Made by a program: the position numbers and the translations under genes. A DNA stretch of 64,000 nucleotides from Lachnospiraceae bacterium (GTDB lineage Bacteria > Bacillota > Clostridia > Lachnospirales > Lachnospiraceae), in NCBI GenBank assembly GCA_022483465.1, contig JAKVNF010000002.1, forward strand, positions 744,001-808,000. The letters run 5' to 3'. Of this stretch, positions 35,158 through 45,391 are shown in pieces (position 1 is the stretch's first letter; each line of letters starts with the position of its first letter). Under the pieces are notes generated by a model that worked only from the letters and a program-made list of their open reading frames with translations, ran no database searches and was not told where the DNA came from.

Positions 35158-36816
35158 TCAGCGGAGCCAGTGGAGTTTTGTGAGGATGTCCGCAATCTTC
35201 TCCCCCTTGGGGACCGAGAGCAGGGCTTTCCTGGTCAGGGTTCCGCTGCGGAACATCAGGAAGAAGTAGAGGACCACCGCAAAGATCAGAGCGACCAGCG
35301 CCGCAATCAGGTTGACAAAGTAGTCCCTGCCAAGGAAGGCAAGTGCCCGGGCAAGGAGGGCATACAGGATTCTCGCCGCAGCGCCCATGATCAGGGAGAA
35401 AATCAGGGGACGCAGGTAGACGCGCCCGGCATTCTGGGTGTACCCCAGATATTTTTTGAGGAACGCGTTGTTGACGGCAAAGATGAGGAGCGAATAGATC
35501 ACGCTCACGACGGCCAGGGCGTAGATGCCCAGGTTCGTGTACAGAAGGAGCACCGCCAGGACCGCAGTCTGAATCGCCAGGGCAATGCCCGCGGAGACCA
35601 GGGGCATGTTCATCTTTCCGATGGACTGAAGCACCGCGTTGGAGATCGTCGCGACGGAGTAAAAGATCACCGTCACCGCAAGCAAGGCCAGGAGCTGGGA
35701 TGCCATGTCCAGGGACTGCTGCTGCGGAAACAGGATCATCGTGATGGGCTTTGCGAGAAAGGCAAGACCGACGGCGGAGGGAATCGCAATGACCGCGGTG
35801 GCGCGGATCGCATTCCCGGCCCGGACCCGGGTTGCCGCCAGATCCCGTCTGGCATAGGCAGCGGAGATCCCGGGGATGATGGCGCTGGCCACCGCCGTGG
35901 CGATGGAGATCGGGATGTTGGAGATGACCACCGCCTTGTTGGAGAAGATGCCGTAGAGGGTGGTGGCCTCTACGTCTGCAAGCCCCCGGACACGGATGAT
36001 CAGCCGGTAGTAGATCGTCTGGTTCAGGGAGGTGGTCAGGTTCAGAATGAACCCGGAGAGCATGAAGGGCGTGATGACCAGGATCGTCTCCTTCATCGTG
36101 GCCCAATAACTGTCCTCTTTCCCGGTGTGATCGGAGGCGACCAGGGCAAGGTCCGCCTTCCTGTGGCGCAGATAGCACCCCCACACAAACAGCAGGGCGA
36201 TGGCAACGCCGGCACCGGTGCCCAGGGCAGAGCCCATGGCGCCGTGCTGCGCCTGGCTCGTGGGATCAGAAGAAGCAAAGTAGTGCATCAGCACCCAGGC
36301 GGCGCCGATGGAGACCACCGCGTTGGCGAGCTGCTCCAGAATCTGCGAGATGGAGGTCTGCACCATGGAGCCCGACGCCTGAAAATATCCGCGAAGGGCA
36401 CCCAGGAGGCCAAAGAGGAAGACCGTCGGGGCAAACACCCGCAGCACGCCCGCTGCGACCTTCGGGACCAGGACCTCTGCACCGAAGAACAGGAGGGCCG
36501 AGGCCAGGGCACCGACGCAGATGCCATAGATCAAAGCGCAGCGGAAGATCTTCTGCGCGTTTTTGTACTCTCCCACCGCGAGCTTCTGTGCCATCAGCTT
36601 GGAGATTGCGGAGGGAACGCTGTAGGAGGACACCATCAGGATGATGGTGTAGATGTTGTAAGCGGTGCCGTAATAGCCGTTGCCCTCATCGCCGATGATG
36701 GCGGTCAGAGGGCCCCGGTACAGGAGTCCTATGATACGCACCAGCATGCTCGCCACGGCGAGAATTCCCGCCTGCACCAGCACGCCGCCGGATTTCTTCT
36801 TGTCTGTCTCTGCCAT
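35158..36816 (-). CDS. MOP-superfamily lipid flippase (SpoVB/YtgP/MurJ-like)
   Basis: The 552-residue polytopic protein has about 14 hydrophobic helices and the polysaccharide-transporter family start: GILAVASMLVRIIGLLYR (about 17), then GDEGNGYYGTAYNIYTI. This is the YtgP/SpoVB branch, whose members flip lipid-linked peptidoglycan or polysaccharide precursors. It is monocistronic with its own promoter. Which lipid it carries cannot be told; lipid II is likely for a vegetative YtgP-type protein. Confidence 0.85.
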   Translation of the reverse strand: MAETDKKKSGGVLVQAGILAVASMLVRIIGLLYRGPLTAIIGDEGNGYYGTAYNIYTIILMVSSYSVPSAISKLMAQKLAVGEYKNAQKIFRCALIYGICVGALASALLFFGAEVLVPKVAAGVLRVFAPTVFLFGLLGALRGYFQASGSMVQTSISQILEQLANAVVSIGAAWVLMHYFASSDPTSQAQHGAMGSALGTGAGVAIALLFVWGCYLRHRKADLALVASDHTGKEDSYWATMKETILVITPFMLSGFILNLTTSLNQTIYYRLIIRVRGLADVEATTLYGIFSNKAVVISNIPISIATAVASAIIPGISAAYARRDLAATRVRAGNAIRATAVIAIPSAVGLAFLAKPITMILFPQQQSLDMASQLLALLAVTVIFYSVATISNAVLQSIGKMNMPLVSAGIALAIQTAVLAVLLLYTNLGIYALAVVSVIYSLLIFAVNNAFLKKYLGYTQNAGRVYLRPLIFSLIMGAAARILYALLARALAFLGRDYFVNLIAALVALIFAVVLYFFLMFRSGTLTRKALLSVPKGEKIADILTKLHWLR

Positions 36817-36861
36817 GTACTTTTCTCTTTCTGTGATCGTCTGCGGCTGTAGGAACCCCTA

Positions 36862-36891
36862 CTTATAGCACACAAAGTCAGTCCCTGTAAA
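36862..36891 (-). promoter_or_regulatory. promoter of the flippase gene
   Basis: On the minus strand TTTACA (36891-36886), 18 bases and TATAAG (36867-36862), about 50 bases before the start codon. Confidence 0.5.
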
Positions 36892-36906
36892 CCGAACCGA
36901 AACAGA

Positions 36907-36932
36907 GCCCGGACAGCGGATGCTGTCCAGGC
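36907..36932 (-). terminator. hairpin after glgA
   Basis: GCCTGGACAGC-ATCC-GCTGTCCGGGC (11 bp, one G-T pair) on the minus strand is followed by TCTGTTT. It stands 24 bases after the glgA stop. Confidence 0.7.
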
Positions 36933-36956
36933 CCTGCGTGGTGTTGTCAGATGGGA

Positions 36957-38414
36957 TTACTGCTTGTCGCCGATCAGCCAGTCGTACATCTCCTGGTACT
37001 TGGCGGCACTCTTCTTCCACGAAAAATCGGCTTCCATGCCCCGCTGTACGATCTTGTTCCAGGCCTTCCGGTCGTCGTAGTAGACCTTCTCAGCGTAGCG
37101 CACGGTGTGCATCATCTCGTGGGCGTTGTAGTTGGCAAAGGAGAACCCGGTGCCGGTGCCGTCATACTCGTTGTAGGGCTGCACCGTGTCCTTGAGGCCG
37201 CCGGTCTCCCGCACGATCGGCACTGTGCCGTAGCGCAGAGCCATCAGCTGGGACAGGCCGCAGGGCTCGAACAGGGACGGCATCAGGAACGCATCGGATG
37301 CCGCGTAGATCTTGTGAGAGAGATCCTCGCTGTAGTAGATGTTCGCCGCGAGCTTGTCGCTGTACTTCGCATCGAAGTACCGGAACATGTTTTCGTATCT
37401 CTCCTCGCCGGTGCCCAGAACCACCACCTGGATGGCATCCAGGGAGAGCATCTCCTCCATCACGTAGGCGATGAGGTCGAAGCCCTTCTGGTCCGTCAGC
37501 CGGGAGACGATGCCGATCAGGAAGGTGTCCGGATCCTCCTTGAGGCCCAGTTCCTTCTGGAGCGCCGTCTTGTTCTTGGGCTTGACCGTCCGGAAGTTGG
37601 AGACGTTGTAGCGGTTCGGAATCCGGGTATCGGTCTCGGGGTTGAAGACCTCGTAGTCGATGCCATTCAGGATGCCGCGCAGGTCGTGACTTCTCGCATT
37701 CAGGATGCCGTCAAGCCCCTCGCCGTAATACTGGGTCTTGATCTCCTCCGCATAGGTCGGGGAGACCGTGGTGATGGCATCGGCATAGACGATGCCGCCC
37801 TTTAACAGGTTGGCATCCTTGTAGGCTTCCAGCTTGTCCGGGGTGAAGTAGTACCCCGAGAGGCCGGTGATGTTCTCCACATCGCGGACATTCCACTTGC
37901 CCTGGAAGCGCAGGTTGTGAATCGTCATCACGGTCTTGATGCCGCGGTAGAACTCATTCTCCTGGAACCGCTCCTTCAGGTAGACGGGAATGAGGCCGGT
38001 CTGCCAGTCATGACAGTGGATCAGATCCGGGCGGAAGCCGATGGTCGGCAGGGCAGACAGAGCTGCCTTGCAGAAGAAGGAGAAGCGCTTGATCTCAAAG
38101 AGCGCATCATCGGTGTAGGGCTTCCAGGTGTTGAACAGTTCCTCGTTGTCGATGAAGTAGTAGGTGATGCCATCCGCCTCGGCCTTCAGAATGCCGACGT
38201 ACATGGACTTCCAGTCAAAGTCCATGTAGAAGGAGGTGACAAACTCCATCTTGTCCTTCATCTCCTGCCGCATACAGGTGTACTTGGGCAGGATAACCCG
38301 CACGTCATAGTACTCCTTGTCCAGCTCCTTCGGAAGGGAACCCACCACATCCGCGAGTCCTCCGGTCTTGATGAACGGTACCCCCTCAGACGCCACAAAC
38401 AATATATTTTTCAT
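36957..38414 (-). CDS. glgA: glycogen synthase (ADP-glucose type)
   Basis: The enzyme extends alpha-1,4-glucan with ADP-glucose. At 485 residues it is a GT5 enzyme with the donor-site motif PFIKTGGLADVVGSLP (about 13), HNLRFQGKW in the N-terminal domain and the C-terminal ALRYGTVPIVRETGGLKDTV (about 390). It stands alone; the other glg genes are not in the window. A TATAAT box lies about 50 bases upstream. Confidence 0.95.
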   Translation of the reverse strand: MKNILFVASEGVPFIKTGGLADVVGSLPKELDKEYYDVRVILPKYTCMRQEMKDKMEFVTSFYMDFDWKSMYVGILKAEADGITYYFIDNEELFNTWKPYTDDALFEIKRFSFFCKAALSALPTIGFRPDLIHCHDWQTGLIPVYLKERFQENEFYRGIKTVMTIHNLRFQGKWNVRDVENITGLSGYYFTPDKLEAYKDANLLKGGIVYADAITTVSPTYAEEIKTQYYGEGLDGILNARSHDLRGILNGIDYEVFNPETDTRIPNRYNVSNFRTVKPKNKTALQKELGLKEDPDTFLIGIVSRLTDQKGFDLIAYVMEEMLSLDAIQVVVLGTGEERYENMFRYFDAKYSDKLAANIYYSEDLSHKIYAASDAFLMPSLFEPCGLSQLMALRYGTVPIVRETGGLKDTVQPYNEYDGTGTGFSFANYNAHEMMHTVRYAEKVYYDDRKAWNKIVQRGMEADFSWKKSAAKYQEMYDWLIGDKQ

Positions 38415-38461
38415 ACGAATGCCCCCAGTACTGTGCTGAAAAAAATACCTTCTGTAAAGTC

Positions 38462-38490
38462 ATTATACCGTATCCCAGATGTTTCGGAAA
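38462..38490 (-). promoter_or_regulatory. possible promoter of glgA
   Basis: TATAAT (38467-38462) is a perfect -10 box on the minus strand. The -35 position (TTTCCG, 17 bases away) is a weak match. Confidence 0.35.
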
Positions 38491-38497
38491 CCGGAAA

Positions 38498-39525
38498 TCA
38501 GCACCGATCCGCAATCTCCAGGATGAGTCTTTCCGAGTCCTCCCAGCCAAGACACGGGTCGGTGATGGACTTGCCGTAGACGCCCTCTCCGATCCGCTGG
38601 CAGCCCTCCACCAGGTAGCTCTCGATCATCAGGCCCTTCACGAGTCCCCGAATCTCCTGGGACTCCTGCCGGTTGTGCAGGACTTCCTTTGCGATCCGGA
38701 TCTGCTGGCGGCACTTCTTGTCACTGTTGGCGTGGTTGGTGTCGATGACGACCGCGTGGTTGGCAAGGTCCATCTTCTGGTACAGCTCGTACAGGAGCAT
38801 CAGATCCTCGTAGTGATAGTTGGCCGTATTGCGGCCGTGCTTGTTCTGGCCGCCCCGGAGCACGCAGTGGGCCAGAGGGTTCCCGTCGGTCTTGACCTCA
38901 TACCCCCGGTAGACGAAGGAGTGGGGATGCTGGGCCGCAAAGACCGAGTTCAGCATGACCTGAAAATCCCCGCTGGTCGGATTCTTCATGCCGGTGGCGA
39001 CGTCAAATCCCGAGCAGGTGAGCCGGTGCTGCTGGTCCTCCACGGACCGGGCACCGATTGCCACGTAGGAGAGGATGTCCTGCACATAGCCCCAGTTGTC
39101 GGGATAGAGCATCTCATCCGCCGCGGTGAGGCCGGAGACCTCCAGCGCATGCAGGTGCATCTTCCGGACCGCCACAAGCCCCGCGCGAAAGTCCGGCTTT
39201 TTCTCCGGATCCGGCTGTGCGGCGATGCCCTTGTATCCCTCGCCGGTCGTCCGGGGCTTGTTCGTATAGACCCGGGGGATCAGGATCAGCTTGTCCTTCA
39301 CCTTCTCGTTGACCTTTGCCAGGCGCTCCGCGTACTCACAGACTGCGGACTCGTTGTCCGCAGAACAGGGGCCGATGATGACCAGAAACTTGTTTGACTT
39401 TCCGGTCAGGACGTCCGTGATCTCCTGATCCCGCTTTTTTTCAGCTCCTGAAACGCCTTCGGGAGCGGATACTCCTCCCGGATCTCCGCCGGTGTCGGCA
39501 GCTCCTGCACAAATGTAAATGACAT
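38498..39525 (-). CDS. DAHP synthase (class I), split by a frameshift in an A7 run
   Basis: This is 3-deoxy-D-arabino-heptulosonate-7-phosphate synthase of the AroF/G/H type, the first enzyme of aromatic amino-acid synthesis. The start is ATG at 39525 (MSFTFVQELPTPAEIR) after AAGGAG. At codons 29-30 the minus strand reads CTG AAA AAA AGC: zero frame stops soon at TGA, while a -1 shift on AAAAAAAG gives KKKRDQEITDVLTG and the rest of the enzyme: NKFLVIIGPCSADN, RVYTNKPRTTGEGYKG, GARSVEDQQHR, TNHANSDKK and SITDPCLGW. Spliced length is about 342 residues, normal for the family. The break is either real (programmed slippage or mutation) or a homopolymer error. Confidence 0.85.
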
Positions 39526-39590
39526 TGTTTTCTTCTCCTTACCGCGATCCGGCCACCGCCGGATTCGCAAATATGCTCGGCCTTTTGCCG

Positions 39591-40427
39591 TCACTTGCTG
39601 GTCCTGGTCTCCTCTCTCCATCCCAGGATCTGCGCGATCTTCTCCCGGGATGCGCCGCGCGCAAGGAGCCCTGCCGCAACGCTCTTTCGTATCCTGCCGG
39701 GGGTCACGGCACCTGAAATTCCGGCCCGCTCTCCTGCCCGCCGGACGATCTTCCAGAGGCCCTGGCGGGAAAAGGGCTCTCCGTTCCGATTGACAAACAA
39801 AAGACTCTCCCGGTCCGGCAGGTATTCCCGCCACGCATCGATGTAGGCGCGAAGATCCCGCTCTGCTTCCTCGGAAAAGGGAACGATGCGCGTCTCCCCC
39901 TCCTGCCCCGCCCGGACGCAGTCCAGGAGAAAGTCGAGGTCCCGGATGCGGACAGGGAGCGCCTCCGAGGTGCGAAGGCCGGTGGACAGAAGGAGGGACA
40001 AAAGCGCCCGATCCCGCAGAGAAAGAAGATCCTCTCCGCGCGTGGCATCAAGGAGCGCGCGCTGCTCGCGCTCTGAAAGTGCCGGCAGATCCTGCTCTTT
40101 TGCCGCACCTTTGGCATCCCGGGTGCCGGAGAGATTCTCCGATGGATCCTCCTTCAGCCGTCCCGCAAGGACTAAGGCACCGAAGAAGCCGTGGAGGCAG
40201 GCAACCATCCGCCGGATGCCGCTTTGGGATGCCCCGGTGTTTTTCAGGTTCAGCAGAAAATCCGACAGAAAGGTCTCATCCATCTCCGCGGCATCCGCCA
40301 CCCCGGTATCATCCGCAAAGACCGCAAGCTTCTCGAGGTCCGCCGCATAGGCGCTGATCGTGGCGGGCTTTTTGCTGCCGGACCCTGAGACCGTCTCCAG
40401 ATACCAGGTGATGTCGTCCGCAATCAC
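39591..40427 (-). CDS. Xer-like tyrosine recombinase, catalytic residues missing
   Basis: The 278-residue protein has the XerC/D plan: SAM-like N-terminal core-binding domain (about 5-100) and a C-terminal domain with the first catalytic arginine in STGLRTSEAL (about 155). The second box, normally HxLRH, reads GRIRK; the LGH box reads LGW; and the chain ends soon after (EETRTSK) without the nucleophile tyrosine. It should therefore not cut DNA in the normal way. It overlaps the NUDIX gene by four bases (ATGA). It could act as a DNA-binding accessory protein, or be a decaying gene. Confidence 0.75.
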   Translation of the reverse strand: MIADDITWYLETVSGSGSKKPATISAYAADLEKLAVFADDTGVADAAEMDETFLSDFLLNLKNTGASQSGIRRMVACLHGFFGALVLAGRLKEDPSENLSGTRDAKGAAKEQDLPALSEREQRALLDATRGEDLLSLRDRALLSLLLSTGLRTSEALPVRIRDLDFLLDCVRAGQEGETRIVPFSEEAERDLRAYIDAWREYLPDRESLLFVNRNGEPFSRQGLWKIVRRAGERAGISGAVTPGRIRKSVAAGLLARGASREKIAQILGWREETRTSK

Positions 40428-40963
40428 CGCTTCATCTCCAGATAGGCCAGAATCCCGGCGATGGTCTTGCCGTCCTGAATGCTCCCATCAAAGATCATCT
40501 CCCGTGCCCGCTCCGGCGTGACCCGCTCCACCAAAAGCTCCTCGTCCGGGTCCAGGTGCTGCGCGCCCGGGACAAGCTGCTCCGCCAGGTAGATGTCAAT
40601 CCGCTCATTGGAAAAGGCGGGCGTCGTGCGCACGGACAGGAGTTTCCGGAGCGATCCCGCCCGGTATCCGGTCTCCTCCCGAAGCTCCCTTGCGGCGGTG
40701 ACCTCCGTGGGCTCCTCCGCGGTGAGCCGGCTCCCTGAGGGGAGCTCCAGGGTCTCCTCCTCCTCGGGATCCCGCCACTGCCGGACCAGAAGGAGCTTTC
40801 CCGTCTCCTCGACTGCCACCACCGCGGCAGCGCCCTTGGTCACGATGCAGTCCCAGGGCGCCTGCCGCCCGTCCGGGAGGGACACCGTGTCAATGCAGTC
40901 CGTGATCACCCGGCCTGTCCGCACAATCTTCCTGTCAATTCTCTCGTACTTCCCCTCTGCCAT
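40424..40963 (-). CDS. NUDIX hydrolase, ADP-ribose pyrophosphatase type
   Basis: The 179-residue protein has the NUDIX box around TAARELREETGY (about 93-104) with preceding LPSGSRL, and a KLLLVRQWRDPEEEETLEL strand region typical of ADP-ribose pyrophosphatases (NudF-like). It would cleave ADP-ribose to AMP and ribose-5-phosphate. It lies upstream of and overlaps the Xer-like gene. Confidence 0.88.
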   Translation of the reverse strand: MAEGKYERIDRKIVRTGRVITDCIDTVSLPDGRQAPWDCIVTKGAAAVVAVEETGKLLLVRQWRDPEEEETLELPSGSRLTAEEPTEVTAARELREETGYRAGSLRKLLSVRTTPAFSNERIDIYLAEQLVPGAQHLDPDEELLVERVTPERAREMIFDGSIQDGKTIAGILAYLEMKR

Positions 40964-41005
40964 AACGGCCTCCTTTTTGCCTCGAGTCTACCAGAACAAC
41001 GCCAA

Positions 41006-41037
41006 GGGCGGAAGAAAGATTTCTCTTTCTTCCGCCC
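41006..41037 (-). terminator. hairpin after rny
   Basis: GGGCGGAAGAAAG pairs perfectly with CTTTCTTCCGCCC around a six-base loop, between rny and the NUDIX gene. The T-tract after it is poor, so it may act in 3'-end stability as much as in termination. Confidence 0.6.
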
Positions 41038-41101
41038 CACTGCATCTTCTTCGTTAAGTTTTTGTTGCCTTCCGAAATTTTGCTCTGGTGGTCCGCACGG
41101 C

Positions 41102-42661
41102 TTACTTTGCGTAATCCGTCACTCTGGACTCTCGAATCACGTTGATCTTGATCTGTCCCGGATACTCCATCTCGTCTTCTATCTTCTTGGAGATATCGTG
41201 GGCAAGCAGCACCATATCGGTGTCGCTGATCTTCTCAGGAACTACCATTACACGAACTTCTCTGCCCGCCTGGATGGCATAAGAATTACTGACCCCTTTA
41301 AAACTGTTTGTGATGTCCTCAAGCTGCTTGAGCCTGGTGGTATATGTCTCGAGTGTCTCTCGTCTTGCACCCGGTCTTGCTGCAGATATGGTATCTGCTG
41401 CCTGCACAAGGCAGGCGATCAGGGATGTGGGCTCCACATCTCCGTGATGGGATTCGATGGCATTGATCACGACGGCGGGTTCCTTGTACTTGCGTGCAAG
41501 TTCTGCACCCAGCTGTACATGGGAGCCTTCCTGCTCGTGATCCACGGCCTTGCCGATATCGTGGAGCAGTCCCGCTCTCTTTGCCATGCGCACATCGAGA
41601 CCAAGCTCGCCGGCCAGAAGGCCTGTGAGCTGCGCCACCTCGATGGAATGCTTCAGCGCATTCTGCCCGTAGGAAGTGCGGTATTTCAGCTTGCCCAGAA
41701 GCCGCACCAGTTCGGGATGAAGACCATGGACGCCAACCTCCAGGGTTGCCGCCTCGCCCTCCTCCTTGATCGTGTTCTCGACTTCCTTCTTCGCCTTTTC
41801 GACCGTTTCCTCGATTCTCGCCGGATGGATTCTCCCATCCACAATCAGCTTTTCCAGGGCGATCCTCGCCACCTCGCGGCGGATCGGATCGAATCCGGAA
41901 ATGACGACTGCTTCCGGCGTATCGTCGATGATCAGATCGACGCCGGTCATCTGCTCGAGCGTGCGGATGTTCCGGCCCTCACGCCCGATGATTCTGCCCT
42001 TCATCTCATCGTTGGGAAGCTGGACCACCGAAATCGTCGCCTCGGCCACGTGATCCGCCGCACATCTCTGGATGGCGTTGACCACATATTCGCGGGCTTT
42101 CTTGTCGGCTTCGTCCTTTGCCTCTGTCTCGATCTCCTTGATTTTCAGAGCAGCATCGTGTCTTGTTTCATCTTCAACAGTTTTTAAAAGGTATTCTCTT
42201 GCCTGGTCGGAGGTCAGACCTGAAATTCGTTCGAGTTCCTGTGTACGCTTGTCGCCCAAAGCATCGACTTCTTCCTGCTTTTTGCGCAGTGCATCTTCCT
42301 TGGATGCCAGACTCTGTTCCTTTCGTTCCAGACCGTCCGACTTCCTGTCGAGTGCCTCTTCCTTCTGCTGCAGACGCCGCTCGTTGCGCTGTGCCTCGGC
42401 TCTTCTGTCCCGGATTTCCTTCTCAAGATCATTTCTGGTCTTGATGTTCTCCTCCTGGGCCTCGAGCAGCTTCTCGCGCTTGGCGTCCTCCGCTTTGGAA
42501 AGTGCATCGTCAATGATCGCCCGCGCCTTTTTCTCGGCGGATCCGATGGTTTCCTGTTCCTGTTTCTCGCGGCGTTTGGTCGTCACGATACTGGAAACCG
42601 GGATGGCAATCACAAGGGTTACAATCACTGCAATGATTGTGGCCAGCATGTACAGGAGCAC
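41102..42661 (-). CDS. rny: ribonuclease Y
   Basis: RNase Y is the membrane-anchored endoribonuclease that starts mRNA decay in Firmicutes. The 519-residue product has one N-terminal membrane helix (about 3-25), a long charged coiled coil (about 30-190), a KH domain with [16 protein letters not shown] (about 215) and an HD domain with HSIEVAQ and [12 protein letters not shown] (about 365). It follows recA and recX. Its codon use is less G/C-rich at third positions than in recX and recA. Confidence 0.96.
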   Translation of the reverse strand: MLLYMLATIIAVIVTLVIAIPVSSIVTTKRREKQEQETIGSAEKKARAIIDDALSKAEDAKREKLLEAQEENIKTRNDLEKEIRDRRAEAQRNERRLQQKEEALDRKSDGLERKEQSLASKEDALRKKQEEVDALGDKRTQELERISGLTSDQAREYLLKTVEDETRHDAALKIKEIETEAKDEADKKAREYVVNAIQRCAADHVAEATISVVQLPNDEMKGRIIGREGRNIRTLEQMTGVDLIIDDTPEAVVISGFDPIRREVARIALEKLIVDGRIHPARIEETVEKAKKEVENTIKEEGEAATLEVGVHGLHPELVRLLGKLKYRTSYGQNALKHSIEVAQLTGLLAGELGLDVRMAKRAGLLHDIGKAVDHEQEGSHVQLGAELARKYKEPAVVINAIESHHGDVEPTSLIACLVQAADTISAARPGARRETLETYTTRLKQLEDITNSFKGVSNSYAIQAGREVRVMVVPEKISDTDMVLLAHDISKKIEDEMEYPGQIKINVIRESRVTDYAK

Positions 42662-42805
42662 CTCCTTATTCAGTTTTTATTGTACAATAACAACCGAATG
42701 CACGAATCTTTCAGACGATTGAAGAAAAGATTCTGATGACACATTCTGATTGACTATTCACAACAAATAGATCTTACCCATTTTTAACGCAGCTGTCAAG
42801 ATACC

Positions 42806-42840
42806 AAACAGGGCGTCCCGGCTGTCCGGGGCGCCCTGTC
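42806..42840 (-). terminator. terminator after recX
   Basis: ACAGGGCGCCCCGG...CCGGGACGCCCTGT is a 14-bp stem with one mismatch on the minus strand, followed by TTTGG. It separates recA-recX from rny. The remaining part of 42662-42866 shows no gene. Confidence 0.75.
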
Positions 42841-42866
42841 GCACATCTGTTCTTGAATTCTGTTCT

Positions 42867-43508
42867 CTATTCCGGGTCCTCTGACGCCTCCGCCAGCTCC
42901 TCCATGGCCTGCCGGATGACTTCCATCCCGTAGCCCTTGCCGTAGAGGTAGGCCATCTGCTTGCGGACGATGGCGGGGTCCGGATTGTCCGGATCAAAGT
43001 GCCGCTTGGTCAGGAGCTTCTTTGCCTGCTCCACCTCGCGGCTCTTTACCGTCCCCTCATCTTCCTCCTCGAGGCGCCGGATCTCCTGCTCCACGATCTC
43101 CCCCGGGACTCCCTTGGCCCGCAGATCCATCCGGATTCTGGAAAGGCTCCTGTCGTGCAGGTGATACTTCAGGTAGGTGGCGGCGTATCTGGCATCGTCC
43201 ACGTAGTGGGCTTCCTGCATCTTTTCCACTGCCTCCTGCGCCGCCTCTTCCAGAAAACCGCTTCGAAGGAGTTTGTCCTTGAGGCCCGCCGCCGAGTAGT
43301 CCATGCCCTGCAGGAGCTTTCCGCACTTGGCAATGGCGGCGCTCCTCTGCTGGGCCAGAAGTGCCTCCCAGGAGGCGGGATCGATCTCTCTTCCCTCCTC
43401 CATGCCGAAGGAGGCCGCCTCCCGGGCCGAGAGGATGAGTGTCCGCTCTTCATCCAAGGTGATCTTCACCCGGTACGTGGAGATCCGCTCCACCCCTGTC
43501 ACCACCAT
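42867..43508 (-). CDS. recX: RecA-regulating protein RecX
   Basis: RecX binds along RecA filaments and inhibits or remodels them. The 213-residue product has tandem three-helix repeats, with LLQGMDYSAAGLKDKLLRSGF (about 65) and YVDDARYAATYLKYH (about 105) as recognisable family segments. It starts 18 bases after recA, so the two are cotranscribed. Confidence 0.93.
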   Translation of the reverse strand: MVVTGVERISTYRVKITLDEERTLILSAREAASFGMEEGREIDPASWEALLAQQRSAAIAKCGKLLQGMDYSAAGLKDKLLRSGFLEEAAQEAVEKMQEAHYVDDARYAATYLKYHLHDRSLSRIRMDLRAKGVPGEIVEQEIRRLEEEDEGTVKSREVEQAKKLLTKRHFDPDNPDPAIVRKQMAYLYGKGYGMEVIRQAMEELAEASEDPE

Positions 43509-43526
43509 GATGTCAACCTCCGGACC

Positions 43527-44624
<1,098 letters not shown>

Positions 44625-44684
44625 AGACTACTCTCCTTCTTTGTGCGCCCGGTCCCTTACCGGTCGCGGTCTTTCTGGAAACTC

Positions 44685-44690
44685 ATTATA
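44685..44690 (-). promoter_or_regulatory. -10 box upstream of recA
   Basis: TATAAT on the minus strand, about 60 bases before the recA start; no convincing -35 partner. In the rest of the 44625-44972 gap only an inverted repeat (44839-44868) was found. Confidence 0.45.
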
Positions 44691-44838
44691 CCCCCATGCG
44701 CGCAGACGCGTTGTACCTCCGAATGTACCAAACGGACTTTATTTTTGCCTTGGCTGTTCCAGTTCTGGATCAAATGGGAAGATCGGCGACGGCCTGCCGG
44801 ACGGATGCCGGCGCGGCGCTGTGCCCTGCGAAGGGGGA

Positions 44839-44868
44839 TTCCCTTCCCGCTGGGTGCGGGGAAGGGAA
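44839..44868. repeat. inverted repeat in the recA upstream gap
   Basis: TTCCCTTCCCGC and GCGGGGAAGGGAA flank a five-base loop, with one bulged base. It may be the 3' hairpin of the 46-45 kb gene cluster, but there is no T-tract. Confidence 0.5.
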
Positions 44869-44972
44869 AGAAACGGGGATCGGATCGGGAGAACGCGCCT
44901 GTGCGCTTCTCTTCCCCGTGCCACTACCATACAACGAGGCCCATCAGGTGACAAGTCCCCTGCAGTGTTTTG

Positions 44973-45389
44973 TCACACCACCAGGGAGGCCAGACCCACC
45001 TTCGAGATCACGATCTCCTGAATGCGCACCCCGAGCTGCTCCTTGAGCGCGGCCGGCACCTTCACCAGCTCCTCCACCGGGAAGACCTCCTGACGAAAGT
45101 AGGGGGTGCCGTCCTCCTTCGGCGCGCGCTTCATGTCCGGCACCATGCAGGTGACCTTGGTCTTGAGCTTTTTGTAGGCCCGGAAGCTCTCCGTGTCCTT
45201 CTCCAGGTAGTAGAGGTGGCTCTCGATCGTGGTACCCCCGTCCACCTCCTGCTCAAACAGGCTCCGGCAGACCTGCCGGAACTTGTGCGAGAGGTCCACG
45301 TTGTCAATGAGCTCATCGTAGGTCCACTTCGCCCCGATCTCGATCGACGACATCTGGTCGATCACATATTTGTATTCCTCGTATGCCAT
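44973..45389 (-). CDS. conserved-looking protein of unknown function
   Basis: The 138-residue product is soluble, with no signal or membrane segment. It contains several Lys/Glu-rich helices, a conserved-looking YEEYKYVIDQM start and the central FRQVCRSLFEQEVDGGTT. The start ATG at 45389 follows the sigma-like gene by two bases, so it is probably cotranscribed with it. The family is not recognised. High G/C third-position use argues that it is a real gene. Confidence 0.7.
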   Translation of the reverse strand: MAYEEYKYVIDQMSSIEIGAKWTYDELIDNVDLSHKFRQVCRSLFEQEVDGGTTIESHLYYLEKDTESFRAYKKLKTKVTCMVPDMKRAPKEDGTPYFRQEVFPVEELVKVPAALKEQLGVRIQEIVISKVGLASLVV

Positions 45390-45391
45390 AA

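Noticed and set aside
44625-44972. SOS (LexA) box upstream of recA
   Set aside because: No GAAC-N4-GTTC type site was found; GGTAC direct repeats near 44720 do not fit the consensus.
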